A DNA stretch of 64,000 bases from Solibacillus sp. FSL H8-0538 (GCF_038003525.1 NZ_JBBOPI010000001.1:673001-737000); one strand, 5' to 3'; counted from the stretch's first letter, positions 7,931-17,076 are shown. Made by a program: numbers and translations. The notes: generated by a model from the letters alone, not told the origin.

Positions 7931-9247
7931 TTATTTCTTAAGCAATTGTATAATAAACCCGATAATCGCACCGATGATTGCTGGAATCAACCAACCAATA
8001 CTTTGTTCATATAAAGGAAGCTTTGCTAGTAAATCACCATAAGCGGCAATTTCAATTCCAATTGCTTTTATTCCATCATATAAACTAACAACACCAGTAA
8101 AAATTAGGGCCATACCGTATACATATGAAGAATGATTAAATACTTCGCCGAATAATGAAAGAATCATTAAAACGATGGCAATTGGATAAATCGCTAGTAA
8201 AACAGGTAAAGAAATAGAAATTAAGTTTTCTAAGCCAACGTTTGCCACAGCTAAACTAAATACTGCAAATGCGATTAAATATGTTTGGTATGAGAACTTC
8301 GGAAGAATTTTAGCGAAAAATGAAGCATTCGCAGATAGTAAACCGACTGAAGTTGTTAAACAAGCCAAAATAATTGTTGCAGATAAAATGACGCTACCTG
8401 CACCCCCGTAAAGCACTTTTGCAGACTCAGAAATAATTTGTCCGCCATCACCGAGAATACCAATCGCACTTGTACTCGTTACACCTATATATGCTAAAGC
8501 AATATAAACAAATGCTAGACCGACTGCCGCAATAATACCCGCGAAGATTGAAATTTTTACTTGCTTCGAACGTTCTGTAATCCCGCGTGAATTTAACGCT
8601 TGTACAATAACAATTCCGAATACTAATGCACCAAGTACGTCCATTGTTAAATACCCTTGAACGAACGATTCACCAAATGCATTGTCGATATAAGGACCTT
8701 GTGCCTCACCGATGTCACCCATTGGCGAAATAACTGCCTTAGCAGAAAGTAAACAAATAACAATAATTAATGCAGGTGTTAACACTTTACCGACGCGATC
8801 AACAATTTTTGTTGGATTAAACGCTAAGAATAATGTGATACCAAAGAAAATTACTGTCGTAATAAATAGTGGAATCCAACTATTTTGTAAAGAACCAGAT
8901 AATAGTGGTGCAACCCCGATTTGGTAAGATACTGCACCTGTACGCGGAATCGCAAACAATGGTCCAATTGATAAGTAAACAATTGATGTGAAAATAATCC
9001 CGAAATACGGATTTACTCGGTTTGATAATACTTGTAGATCTCCACCATTTTTTGCAACAGCAACAATCGCTAGTAGTGGCAAGCCTACACCGGTAATTAG
9101 AAAGCCGATAATCGATACGACGATTGTTTCACCAGCCTGCTGTCCAAGTAGGGGAGGGAAAATAATGTTACCAGCTCCAAGGAATAAGGCGAATAGCATA
9201 AATCCTACAGCGATATTTTCCTTAAAAAAGCTCATATTGTTTTTCAT
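7931..9247 (-). CDS. brnQ: Branched-chain amino acid:cation symporter BrnQ
   Basis: A 438-residue membrane protein with about 12 hydrophobic segments. It imports leucine, isoleucine and valine with Na+ or H+. Family marks are the N-terminal AVGFMLFALFLGAGNIIFPP, the LGQQAGE segment, and SIGPLFAIPRTGAVSYQIGV. The length is normal for LIV-II transporters. It is a single gene with its own promoter and terminator, and AAGGAG precedes the ATG. A CodY-like sequence overlaps the -35 region, which would fit repression in rich medium as known for branched-chain amino acid genes in Bacillus. That regulation is inference. Confidence 0.9.
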   Translation of the reverse strand: MKNNMSFFKENIAVGFMLFALFLGAGNIIFPPLLGQQAGETIVVSIIGFLITGVGLPLLAIVAVAKNGGDLQVLSNRVNPYFGIIFTSIVYLSIGPLFAIPRTGAVSYQIGVAPLLSGSLQNSWIPLFITTVIFFGITLFLAFNPTKIVDRVGKVLTPALIIVICLLSAKAVISPMGDIGEAQGPYIDNAFGESFVQGYLTMDVLGALVFGIVIVQALNSRGITERSKQVKISIFAGIIAAVGLAFVYIALAYIGVTSTSAIGILGDGGQIISESAKVLYGGAGSVILSATIILACLTTSVGLLSANASFFAKILPKFSYQTYLIAFAVFSLAVANVGLENLISISLPVLLAIYPIAIVLMILSLFGEVFNHSSYVYGMALIFTGVVSLYDGIKAIGIEIAAYGDLLAKLPLYEQSIGWLIPAIIGAIIGFIIQLLKK

Positions 9248-9319
9248 AATGTAAAGTAAACTCCTTTTTAATTAGAAAAGCCTAAACTTTCAAATAATTT
9301 ATCTTGTATACAAATAAGA

Positions 9320-9353
9320 ATTGTATCATAGAAAAGATAATTTTCAAACTGTT
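9320..9353 (-). promoter_or_regulatory. Candidate brnQ promoter with overlapping CodY-like site
   Basis: On the minus strand TTGAAA (9347-9342) and TACAAT (9325-9320) are 16 bp apart, with TGA before the -10. Plus-strand 9339-9353 reads AATTTTCAAACTGTT, matching the CodY consensus AATTTTCWGAAAATT at 11 of 15 positions. Confidence 0.45.
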
Positions 9354-9385
9354 TAGTCATATATACACGGCTAATGTCGAAAAAA

Positions 9386-9394
9386 TGATATAAT
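9386..9394 (+). promoter_or_regulatory. Candidate extended -10 promoter for the LysM hydrolase
   Basis: TGATATAAT is an extended -10 element. The leader that follows contains a short hairpin (CCC/GGG within 9407-9440) ending in TTTTTTTT at 9433-9440, which might act as an attenuator. A c-di-AMP riboswitch was looked for and not seen. Confidence 0.4.
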
Positions 9395-9493
9395 ACAGAT
9401 TTTTTCGAGCGTATAGTCCCTTGCAATGGGTGCTTTTTTTTCAGTAATATGATACTAGAGTTTAAGTTTCGCTGGAAAGGATGAGTTTTCAAG

Positions 9494-10480
9494 ATGAACA
9501 AAAAATGGAGAATTTTAGTAGCTGGGGCGGTTCTAGCAACAGCAATTGTTGCACCAACTGTAGAAGCATCAACTTACACTGTTCAAAAAGGCGATACACT
9601 AACAAAAATTGCGAAAGCTCACAACACGACGATACAGCAGCTGAGACAATGGAATAGTTTAAAAACTGATAGTATTTTTATTCAACAAAAGCTTGTCGTA
9701 TCAAAAGTTAGTAACGAAGAAGTATCAAAACCAACTGTACCCGTTCCACCAAACCTAGTTGAAACATCCGAAAAAACGACTACACATAAAGTAGTAAAGG
9801 GTGATGCATTAGCGAAAATTGCAAAACAATATAATACGACTGTGGCGAATATTAAACTATGGAACGCATTAAAATCAAACAATATATATATTGGCCAAAG
9901 CTTAATCGTAGCTAAAACTACGGTGAAGCCTAAACCAAATGATAATAAAGAAGAGTCACAAGTCACGGGTGAAGAGATTCCAGCTGCTGAGGTAGAGGGC
10001 GTTGTCGATTTTGTACCAACAGAAATCTCCGAGGCGGACAAGGTGATAGCGTCTCAGCTTGCAAGTGAGCAGATCATAACATATGTACCGACTACTACAG
10101 GACAAGCTAAGTATAATAATGTAATAACATTAGCGAAGGAACTAATCGGTATTCCTTATGCTTACGCAGGCAACACGGTAGCAGGCTTTGATTGTAGCGG
10201 TTTTATTAATTATGTTTACGCAGCTTCAGATGTGAAAATATTAAGGAAAAGTAGTTTAAATTATTTCCTACAAGATACGACGCAAGTGCAGGATCCGCTA
10301 CCAGGTGATATAGTGTTTTTTAAAAATACGTATATTCCTAATATTTCTCATATGGGTATATATATTGGAAATAATGAGTTCATTCATGCCGGTACGCGCG
10401 GGATTGAAATTTCCAAGCTAGATTATAGTTACTGGGCAGAACGCTTTGTCGCATTCAAACGCTTTAACGAAATTCGCTAA
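9494..10480 (+). CDS. Exported LysM-LysM-NlpC/P60 cell-wall endopeptidase
   Basis: A 328-residue wall hydrolase of the LytE/LytF/CwlS type, which cuts the D-Glu-to-diamino-acid bond of stem peptides at the cell surface. It has a signal peptide ending near VEAS. LysM 1 covers residues about 27-70 (YTVQKGDTLTKIAKAHNTT), and LysM 2 about 97-141 (HKVVKGDALAKIAKQYNTT). A linker rich in Glu and Pro follows, then the NlpC/P60 domain from about 205. Catalytic residues visible are Cys234 (FDCSGF), His286 (SHMGIYIG) and His298 (FIHAGTRG). AAAGGATGAG precedes the ATG. It probably functions in wall turnover or separation. Confidence 0.9.
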   Translation: MNKKWRILVAGAVLATAIVAPTVEASTYTVQKGDTLTKIAKAHNTTIQQLRQWNSLKTDSIFIQQKLVVSKVSNEEVSKPTVPVPPNLVETSEKTTTHKVVKGDALAKIAKQYNTTVANIKLWNALKSNNIYIGQSLIVAKTTVKPKPNDNKEESQVTGEEIPAAEVEGVVDFVPTEISEADKVIASQLASEQIITYVPTTTGQAKYNNVITLAKELIGIPYAYAGNTVAGFDCSGFINYVYAASDVKILRKSSLNYFLQDTTQVQDPLPGDIVFFKNTYIPNISHMGIYIGNNEFIHAGTRGIEISKLDYSYWAERFVAFKRFNEIR

Positions 10481-10540
10481 AAAACTAGGGTGCTGTCTAA
10501 TAAGTAAGATTTTGAATGAAACTTAGATAGCCTAATTAAA

Positions 10541-10583
10541 AAGACACAACTCGCCCAAAATAGGACGAGTTGTGTTTTTCTAA
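10541..10583 (-). repeat. Partial dispersed hairpin repeat, copy 2 (reversed)
   Basis: AAAGACACAACTCGCCCAAA and TAGGACGAGTTGTGTTTTTC are complementary arms and match the hairpin half of the 76-bp repeat in reverse orientation. Because it ends in a T-run on the plus strand, it may serve as the terminator of the hydrolase upstream. Confidence 0.65.
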
Positions 10584-10666
10584 TTGTTTGAGTACATGAT
10601 AAAGGACATTTTCTTTCCCTATTTAGGGGAATATGTGACTTTATAAGGTATATAGAAGACTATGAT

Positions 10667-10691
10667 TGTTACAAATGTTACAAAATGTAAA
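10667..10691 (+). promoter_or_regulatory. Direct TGTWAH half-sites, possible WalR-type operator
   Basis: TGTTAC (10667), TGTTAC (10676) and TGTAAA (10686) are in direct orientation upstream of a wall hydrolase gene. WalR normally needs two half-sites separated by 5 bp; here the gaps are 3 and 4 bp, so this is only suggestive. The rest of the spacer 10584-10905 is AT-rich and holds a short direct repeat (TAATGTTATGAAA, near 10815-10845), without a gene. Confidence 0.2.
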
Positions 10692-10911
10692 ATTAAAGTA
10701 ATGCAAAATACATAAAAAAGTAGATTGTAAGTTTAGAAACTAGAGTAAAACCTTGATATATAAGGATGGAAGCAATATGTTGAAAATTATTACATTATAG
10801 GTTTTATGTAACTATAATGTTATGAAACTGTAATGTTATGAAATGGTATAACATGATAATCTAAGAATAGTTAAGTTTTCAGAAAATTACTTGGGATTTT
10901 GGAGGAATACG

Positions 10912-11466
10912 ATGAATCACTATAAGTTATTAGGAAATATGGTTCTAGCATTTGTTGCAACATTCGTCATTTTCTTCACACCAATTGGAGAAAACGAGGC
11001 AGCAGCGGCATCAAGCGCGACATTAACAACTGAAGAACTTAAAACAACAGCTTCAAAATATATTGGGGTTCGCTATTCATACGGCGGGACGACAACAAGT
11101 GGTTTTGATTGTTCCGGTTATGTTCGATATGTATTTAACGAACTAGGCGTTTCATCTCTACAACGTACATCTTCTTCAATGTATGGACAGGGTGAAGCAG
11201 TAAAAAAGAGCGATTTAACTGAGGGAGACTTAGTATTCTTTAATACATCAGGAAGCGGCATCTCTCACGTAGGTATTTACATAGGTTCAGGGAAATTCAT
11301 TCACTCGTCAACTAGTGAAGGTGTTACGATTACAAAGTTAGATGATCCATACTACTGGAGTTCAAAATATGTAGGGGCGAAGCGTATCGCAACTGTACAA
11401 ACAGCAAAAGAAGTGGCTGCAGAAAATAAAAAAGTAGAAGAAAAAGAACAAACAAACGAATCATAA
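10912..11466 (+). CDS. Exported NlpC/P60 cell-wall endopeptidase
   Basis: A 184-residue single-domain hydrolase with a signal peptide (NMVLAFVATFVIFFTPIGEN, cut near EAAAA). The NlpC/P60 domain spans residues about 38-165. Catalytic Cys67 lies in FDCSGY, His119 in SHVGIYIG and His131 in FIHSST. A charged tail rich in Glu and Lys (AAENKKVEEKEQTNES) follows the domain. Unlike its neighbour it has no LysM repeats, so wall binding must come from elsewhere. The start at 10912 is set by GGAGG at 10901 with 6-bp spacing. A strong terminator follows. Confidence 0.88.
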   Translation: MNHYKLLGNMVLAFVATFVIFFTPIGENEAAAASSATLTTEELKTTASKYIGVRYSYGGTTTSGFDCSGYVRYVFNELGVSSLQRTSSSMYGQGEAVKKSDLTEGDLVFFNTSGSGISHVGIYIGSGKFIHSSTSEGVTITKLDDPYYWSSKYVGAKRIATVQTAKEVAAENKKVEEKEQTNES

Positions 11467-11494
11467 TATCCACTACTATACATAGTAATCTCAA

Positions 11495-11530
11495 AATCTC
11501 CTAGCTGTTTAATAGCTAGGAGATTTTTTT
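11495..11530 (+). terminator. Terminator after the NlpC/P60 gene
   Basis: AAATCTCCTAGCT and AGCTAGGAGATT form the stem, followed by TTTTTT. Confidence 0.85.
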
Positions 11531-11560
11531 TAGCCTATTAATATATGCCAATAAAAAAAA

Positions 11561-11591
11561 GTGGGAAGAGCATTTTAATTGCTCTTCCCAC
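11561..11591 (-). terminator. Terminator after the S-layer assembly gene
   Basis: GTGGGAAGAGCA and TGCTCTTCCCAC are perfectly complementary. A T-run follows on the minus strand (TTTTTTTTATT), so it ends the secA2 operon. Shorter T-tracts on the plus strand may make it bidirectional. Confidence 0.85.
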
Positions 11592-11606
11592 TTTTAACTA
11601 TTCTTA

Positions 11607-12506
11607 CTATTGAGGTACACGTGCTGTCCAACGAGAGAAATCGGCACCATCAGCTGTTACAAGCTGCTCTGGGAAAATAAATGTCCAAGGCTTCGTCGAA
11701 TTCGGTTGAACTGTTAAAACTGGATCTAACTTGAATGAACCTTTAGCTACTAGATTACTGTTTGCATCAATAATTTCTAGAGGTAATTGCTCTAAATTAA
11801 TCGCTTTTTCATTCCCATTACGAATGAAAATTGACGTGTGTAGTGTGTTATCATCTTGTAGCTTAATTTGTAGGCCAGTGAAATTCACTTCTGTTTTACC
11901 AAGCTTCGGAAGTTCTTTAACAATTTTCGCTAACGCTTCTTGCTGCTCTTTTGGTAACTGTTTTTTCCATGTGTCATCAAGGTCTAATTGGTGACCGCGT
12001 AATGAAATTAGGTTGAAGGCAATTTTCCAACCGTCTTCAGGTACTGTTTCTGCATCGATTGAGGCAGCGTCGAATGTGAATACCCAAGGGCGAGCACTTT
12101 CTGGAGGAATCGTTCCAAGGTCTTTAAAGTTGAACGTTTTTGCTGCTAAACGGTTGTCCTCTTTATCTAAAATGAATAGTTCGATTTCACTAAGCTCAAT
12201 TGCTTGTGCTAAAGATGAACGGAAAAATGCTTTTACATTCCACGCACCAGAACGAATATCTTCTTCAATATTAATCGCAGATAATGATAATTGGTTCGGC
12301 TTTAATGGTTGTAAGTCATTTGCTAAAAAGTTAAATACATATTGTTGTTCTTGTGGAACTTGCCACTCTGGGTGGAATGATAGTTTCGTTTTTACGTCTT
12401 GGTCGTTGTTCTTTGATGATTTTGCGTTTTGACCTAATTGTGCCGAGTCGATTGCGCTATCTTTTCCGACTTTATCTTTTTTGTTGAAAAATGAAAATAA
12501 TGCCAT
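11607..12506 (-). CDS. Accessory Sec system S-layer assembly protein (SLAP/SlaP-like)
   Basis: A 299-residue cytoplasmic protein with no signal peptide. Two similar halves can be seen: one with LKPNQLSLSAINIEEDIRSG then RPWVFTF near residue 145, the other with LGKTEVNFTGLQIKLQDDN then KPWTFIF near residue 278. This duplicated layout is typical of the accessory-Sec S-layer assembly family, whose B. anthracis member SlaP works with SecA2 to export S-layer proteins. The start lies one base after the secA2 stop, and its AGGAGG is inside the end of secA2, so the two are coupled. This makes it a dedicated partner of the SecA2 upstream. Confidence 0.8.
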   Translation of the reverse strand: MALFSFFNKKDKVGKDSAIDSAQLGQNAKSSKNNDQDVKTKLSFHPEWQVPQEQQYVFNFLANDLQPLKPNQLSLSAINIEEDIRSGAWNVKAFFRSSLAQAIELSEIELFILDKEDNRLAAKTFNFKDLGTIPPESARPWVFTFDAASIDAETVPEDGWKIAFNLISLRGHQLDLDDTWKKQLPKEQQEALAKIVKELPKLGKTEVNFTGLQIKLQDDNTLHTSIFIRNGNEKAINLEQLPLEIIDANSNLVAKGSFKLDPVLTVQPNSTKPWTFIFPEQLVTADGADFSRWTARVPQ

Positions 12507-12507
12507 T

Positions 12508-14871
12508 TTAAATTTCCTCCTGATTCGTCGAGATTGTTTTCATAAATGTAATGAGTTCTTCAACAATGCTTCGACGTAATTCCTGGTAGTTTTTCCCGAA
12601 TAATTCTAAACCTTCACGCTGGTAAATACGCATCGGATCTTCTTGTTGGTAATGACGTAAGCCAATACCTTCTTTTAAGTGTGCCATTTGCTCTAAATGT
12701 TTTACCCACATACGGTCAATAAATCCAAGCATTACTTGTGGGATAATGGCCATTACTTGTTCGTTTTCTTGGAATGTATCGATCGTTGCTTTTAGCGCAT
12801 CCATTTCTGGTTGCATCGCTGCTAAAATACGTGCCACTTTCGCTTCTTCGCGGTCAACAATGACATCTGTTAAGAACAGTGAGTTGACTGTGCGTTCCAT
12901 TTTGTCATAATCCCATTCAATGCGGTCTAATTCTTCTGGTGCCGCATCTCGAACAGCGAAATCAATTGTTTCATCGAACATGCTCTTTAACTGAGCAATT
13001 AAATCTTCACGACGTAAAACACTATCACGTAATGCATAAACGACACGACGTTGGTCATTAATAACATCATCTAGCTTTAAGTTGTATTCGCGCATCGAGA
13101 AGTGTGCACCTTCTACAATGCGTTGTGTGCGTTCGATTAGCTCGTTAACTTCTTTATTTTCAATACGGCCGATTTCGTTTCTGACCATTTTTTTATTGAA
13201 TTTCTCAACATCGTCTTTGGCGAAGCGTTTAAACATATCATCTTCAATTGATAAGATAAACTGAGTTTCGCCAGGATCCCCTTGACGACCTGAACGTCCA
13301 CGAAGTTGATTATCAACGCGACGGCTTTCGTGCTTTTCAGTACCGATTACATATAGTCCGCCTAGCGCTTCAACGCCTTCGCCTAGCACGATATCAGTAC
13401 CACGTCCAGCCATGTTTGTTGCGACTGTAATACGATTTTTTTGTCCGGCTTCAGAAATTAATTCAACTTCTTGCTCAACCGTTTTTGCATTTAATAATTG
13501 GAACTTTAGACCATATTTTTTTAAGTAACTTGCGACTTTTTCGGATTGTAAAATAGAAGTTGTCCCGATTAACACGGGCTGTCCTGTTTCATGACGACGC
13601 AGTGCCTCTTGTGCAACATACTCATATTTTTCTTCTGAAGTGGCAAACACAAGATCGGTTTGGTCTATACGTATGCGCGGACGGTTTGTAGGGATTTGAA
13701 TAACCGACATAGCGTATACTTCCATAATTTCTTTTTCCTGTGTTTTTGCTGTACCCGTCATCCCTGATAATGTTGGATACATACGGAAGTAGTTTTGGAT
13801 GGTTACTTGTGCTTGTGCTTTATTTTCTTCCGTAATTGTTACGCCTTCTTTAGCTTCGATTGCTTGGTGTAAACCGTCTGACAGAGAACGGCCTTCCAAA
13901 ATACGTCCCGTGAACATATCGACTAGCTCGATTTTATCGTCACGTACGATGTAATCTACGTCACATTCGAACATTACGTGTGCACGAACCGCCTGAATAA
14001 CGTAGTGATAAAGTGTTTGGTGCTCAAGATCATAAAGATTGTCCACGCCAAATGCAGCTTCAACCTTTTCAATTCCTGTTTCAGTTAAAGAAGTCGCCTT
14101 CGTTTCATCGTCAAAGTCATAATCTTCTTCTACTTTGAAACGTGTTGCTAGCATCGCAGCAATTCGGTGAAGTTCTTCATTTGCTGACATTTTACCAGCA
14201 ATGATTAACGGTGTTTTCGCTTCATCAATTAATACTGAGTCAACCTCATCGATAATCGCGAAATGGTAAGGACGTTGAACTTTATCTGCAATCGAATGCG
14301 CCATATTGTCACGTAAATAGTCAAAACCAAATTCTGTACCTACTCCGTATGTAATATCTGCATTATATGCTACCTTTTTATCCGCAGGCTCCATCATTGG
14401 TACGTTTAAACCAACTGTAAGACCTAGGAAACGGTGAATTTGACCGATTAACTCAAAGTCACGTTTCGCTAAATAGTCATTGACCGTAATAACGTGAACG
14501 CCTTTGCCTTCTAAAGCTCGTACATACGACGGAAGAGAGGCTACTAATGTTTTCCCTTCACCTGTTGGCATTTCAGCAATATTGCCTTCTGTTAATACAA
14601 GACCACCGATCAACTGAACGTCGAAGTGACGCATGTTTAAGACACGTTTCGACGCTTCACGCACGACTGCAAATGCATCAGGAACAATTGCTTGTATCGT
14701 TTCGCCGGCATCTAAACGCTCTTTAAATTTTAAAGTCATCGCTTGAAGCTCTTCATCTGTCATTGGAGAATATGTTGCTTCAAGTTGATTAATTTGCTCT
14801 ACGATTTTGTAGTATTTTTTTAACTCTCGAGCACTTGTTTGCTCTTTACTTCGCTTGAAAATTGAGAACAT
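12508..14871 (-). CDS. secA2: Accessory preprotein translocase ATPase SecA2
   Basis: A 787-residue SecA-type motor ATPase. It has Walker A MPTGEGKTL, the DEVDSVLIDEAKTPLI motif, [10 protein letters not shown], and the [14 protein letters not shown] motif VI. It ends after the helical scaffold at STNQEEI and lacks the C-terminal zinc-binding tail seen in the second SecA at 55118-57628. That, with the S-layer assembly gene coupled downstream, identifies it as the accessory paralogue that drives export of a subset of proteins, probably SLH/S-layer proteins. AAAGGAG precedes the ATG. Confidence 0.9.
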   Translation of the reverse strand: MFSIFKRSKEQTSARELKKYYKIVEQINQLEATYSPMTDEELQAMTLKFKERLDAGETIQAIVPDAFAVVREASKRVLNMRHFDVQLIGGLVLTEGNIAEMPTGEGKTLVASLPSYVRALEGKGVHVITVNDYLAKRDFELIGQIHRFLGLTVGLNVPMMEPADKKVAYNADITYGVGTEFGFDYLRDNMAHSIADKVQRPYHFAIIDEVDSVLIDEAKTPLIIAGKMSANEELHRIAAMLATRFKVEEDYDFDDETKATSLTETGIEKVEAAFGVDNLYDLEHQTLYHYVIQAVRAHVMFECDVDYIVRDDKIELVDMFTGRILEGRSLSDGLHQAIEAKEGVTITEENKAQAQVTIQNYFRMYPTLSGMTGTAKTQEKEIMEVYAMSVIQIPTNRPRIRIDQTDLVFATSEEKYEYVAQEALRRHETGQPVLIGTTSILQSEKVASYLKKYGLKFQLLNAKTVEQEVELISEAGQKNRITVATNMAGRGTDIVLGEGVEALGGLYVIGTEKHESRRVDNQLRGRSGRQGDPGETQFILSIEDDMFKRFAKDDVEKFNKKMVRNEIGRIENKEVNELIERTQRIVEGAHFSMREYNLKLDDVINDQRRVVYALRDSVLRREDLIAQLKSMFDETIDFAVRDAAPEELDRIEWDYDKMERTVNSLFLTDVIVDREEAKVARILAAMQPEMDALKATIDTFQENEQVMAIIPQVMLGFIDRMWVKHLEQMAHLKEGIGLRHYQQEDPMRIYQREGLELFGKNYQELRRSIVEELITFMKTISTNQEEI

Positions 14872-15092
14872 GTTTTTACGCTCCTTTAATCTTGTCTACC
14901 TTATTAGAAGACACTACCTTATTTTATCAAACTATGAGCAAAATGACTACCAGACAACAGGTAAAACATAGGAATTTATAAAGAAATATGGTATTAATTG
15001 GAGCTGAAACTTACTATAAATTTGATTTTTACTTTTTAAGCACTATTTGCTTGTTCAGTTTATTAGAAAAACTATATTTAAAAATTTGTTCA

Positions 15093-15101
15093 TGGTATAA
15101 T
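15093..15101 (+). promoter_or_regulatory. Candidate extended -10 promoter for tagO
   Basis: TGGTATAAT is an extended -10 box 58 bp before the tagO start codon. The divergent secA2 start is about 220 bp to the left; the spacer 14872-15092 shows no other feature. Confidence 0.5.
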
Positions 15102-15158
15102 TAGTATGGATGAAATTGTATATAAGAAAAGATATTATTTATTTTAAGGAGGAGAGAC

Positions 15159-16217
15159 ATGATTTACGTGTCTTTAATCGTGGCGTTTTTAGCGTCTATT
15201 TTACTAACTCCACTTGTGAAGCGTTTAGCATTTCGTATCGGTGCTGTCGATGCACCTAACTATCGGAAGGTTCACGCACGCATCATGCCACGACTTGGTG
15301 GATTGGCAATTTACTGTGCGTTTATTATAGGGTTTATCTTTTTAAAACTAACAACTGGCTTTGAAAGTAAATATGCATATGCAATCCTAATTGCCGCAAC
15401 AATTGTTGTCATTACAGGTGTAATTGATGATATGCGCGAAATTTCTGCTAAAGCAAAGTTACTTGGGCAGATCATTGCCGCTTGTATTGTTGTGTTTGCT
15501 GGCGGGATTCAAATAAATGAGATTAACTTACCATTCGGTGGTGAGCCATTAGCATTTGGTTGGTTAAGTATTCCATTAACGATATTATGGATTGTTGGGA
15601 TAACAAATGCGATTAACTTAATTGATGGGTTAGACGGCTTAGCAGCAGGAGTTTCCACGATTGCGCTTGTTACATTAGCGGCAATGGCGATGTTGATGGG
15701 GAACGGTTTTGTTATTGCCATGGCGTCTATTTTAGCGGCAGCATCAATCGGATTTTTGTTTTATAACTTCCACCCAGCCAAAATTTTCATGGGGGATACA
15801 GGAGCGCTGTTTCTAGGCTTTATGATTTCGGTTTTTGCCTTGTTAGGGTTTAAAAATGTAACAGTCATTTCATTAATCATCCCTATTATTATGCTAGGTG
15901 TACCAATTTCGGATACATTTTTCGCAATCGTACGTCGCGTGCGTATGAAACAAAAATGGTCAGATCCAGATAAATCGCATTTACATCACCGTTTACTCGA
16001 TCTTGGTTTTTCGCATCGTCAAACGGTATTACTCATTTACGGTATTGCCATTATGTTTGGCTTAGCTGCAATTATTTTCTCCATGGCGAAAGTATGGGGA
16101 GCGATATTACTCATTACGGTTATCTTAGTTATTTTGGAGCTTTTCGTTGAAATTATCGGACTAGCTGGCAAAAACTATAAGCCTCTATTAAATCTTGTAC
16201 GTATTTTTAATAAGTGA
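15159..16217 (+). CDS. tagO: Undecaprenyl-phosphate GlcNAc-1-phosphate transferase (TagO/WecA family)
   Basis: A 352-residue polytopic enzyme of the MraY/WecA superfamily. It links N-acetylhexosamine-1-phosphate to undecaprenyl phosphate and so starts wall teichoic acid or secondary wall polymer synthesis at the inner membrane face. Motifs: DAPNYRKVHARIMPRLGG near residue 28, the Asp pair in GVIDDMREI, NLIDGLDGLAAG, FMGDTGALFLG, and a His-rich cytoplasmic loop (KSHLHHRLLDLGFSHRQT). In this type of organism the polymer made is likely the pyruvylated SCWP that CsaB modifies (inference). GGAGGAG precedes the ATG. A terminator follows. Confidence 0.9.
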   Translation: MIYVSLIVAFLASILLTPLVKRLAFRIGAVDAPNYRKVHARIMPRLGGLAIYCAFIIGFIFLKLTTGFESKYAYAILIAATIVVITGVIDDMREISAKAKLLGQIIAACIVVFAGGIQINEINLPFGGEPLAFGWLSIPLTILWIVGITNAINLIDGLDGLAAGVSTIALVTLAAMAMLMGNGFVIAMASILAAASIGFLFYNFHPAKIFMGDTGALFLGFMISVFALLGFKNVTVISLIIPIIMLGVPISDTFFAIVRRVRMKQKWSDPDKSHLHHRLLDLGFSHRQTVLLIYGIAIMFGLAAIIFSMAKVWGAILLITVILVILELFVEIIGLAGKNYKPLLNLVRIFNK

Positions 16218-16223
16218 TTTCAG

Positions 16224-16255
16224 AGCTGTTCGCGTTTCATGCGAGCAGCTTTTTT
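16224..16255 (+). terminator. Terminator after tagO
   Basis: AGCTGTTCGC and GCGAGCAGCT form the stem, followed by TTTTT. Confidence 0.85.
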
Positions 16256-16378
16256 CGTCTTAGAAAATCGCATTTTGTGCTATAAATAGGGTGGGATGAT
16301 GGAGGGTACTGAAAAAGTCTATAAAGTAGTTTAGCCAGTTGTTGAACGAGACATCCTAAAGAACTGGCTTTTTTCTTC

Positions 16379-16580
16379 GATGTCGTTGATTTCCGTTGCG
16401 GCGAACGCTTTTCTGGGGGCGAGCCTTGAGCCGCTTCGGGGAAATAAAGGAACAAAGGCTAAGTACGCCACGTCCTGTGGCAACGCCTTTGTGACCAACA
16501 TCGTGTTGGCCTCAGTCCAGGGTCTCAAGCTGCTCGCTAATCCCCTAGAAGTCGTCGCCTCCACTCCAATCAACTTGTAC
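16379..16580. repeat. GC-rich palindromic core repeat, copy C, with replaced centre
   Basis: Outer parts match copy A nearly base for base, but the short centre of copy A (CCCTCGCTGCG) is replaced by about 75 bp (16438-16512). That segment contains its own inverted repeat, with AAAGGCTAAGTACG on one side and GGCAACGCCTTTGTG on the other. The change keeps the ends able to pair. Confidence 0.75.
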
Positions 16581-16855
16581 CTGTTAAGGATGAATGCGTC
16601 ATTCTCTCATCTAAAAAGAGTGATTTTCTTATCTACTAAAAGGAACGATTACTAACCAAAGCCAAGCATACTATTTTGATATTGAAAAGTGCAATTAAGC
16701 CCGTTACAAAATGGATGTTAAAAAGAAGGCACAAAAAGTAAAACGTATTTTGTCATAATTAAGTCGGATACACTTGCGGAGCAGGGAGCTTTTTAAAATA
16801 AGGTATCATTTAAGTAATTAGCCTCAAATTGCTATAACATAGAAGTGAAGAATAT

Positions 16856-16980
16856 TGAATTGAAAAACAGACTCGGGCACGATACGACAACGGGTGCTGG
16901 TCTATTTGGCATTGAAATTCAAGGTGCCACAAGATATTCGCTTTCAATCTGAAACCGATATTGAAGTTGCTGACTGAAAA
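16856..16980 (+). pseudogene. Transposase C-terminal remnant (frameshifted)
   Basis: The frame reads ELKNRLGHDTTTGAGLFGIE, then IQGAT, after which a one-base shift disrupts the rest. It is homologous to the tail fragment at 841-966. Confidence 0.55.
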
Positions 16981-17029
16981 AGATTCGTCATTATAAAACA
17001 TTAGTTTTTCATTGCCTTCAGCTCATGCT

Positions 17030-17066
17030 ATTCCCGCAGGTGTCGCCGCCTCCGCTACAATCAACA
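17030..17066. repeat. Fragment of the GC-rich palindromic repeat, copy F
   Basis: ATTCCCGCAGGTGTCGCCGC and then CTCCGCTACAATCAAC match the right end of the GC-rich repeat family. Only this half is present. Confidence 0.6.
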
Positions 17067-17076
17067 GGAACAAAAA

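Larger units (their letters stand above)
16302..17030. mobile_element. Second decayed IS1182-like element
   Basis: The left end GAGGGTACTGAAAAAGTC and the next 45 bases match the left end of the element at 284, as do the GC-rich core and later stretches (for example 16803-16990 against 775-1045). The right end (TTTTTCATTGCC) is degraded. No intact target duplication is visible. Together with the tail at 17030-17066 it fills the whole 950-bp gap between tagO and the LCP gene; no intact gene is present. Confidence 0.7.

Noticed and set aside
8712-9254. Plus-strand frames opposite brnQ
   Set aside because: They are antisense shadows of a clear transporter gene, with no recognisable protein.
9395-9493. 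c-di-AMP (ydaO) riboswitch before the LysM hydrolase
   Set aside because: The leader is under 100 nt and lacks the conserved core; only a short hairpin with a T-run is visible.
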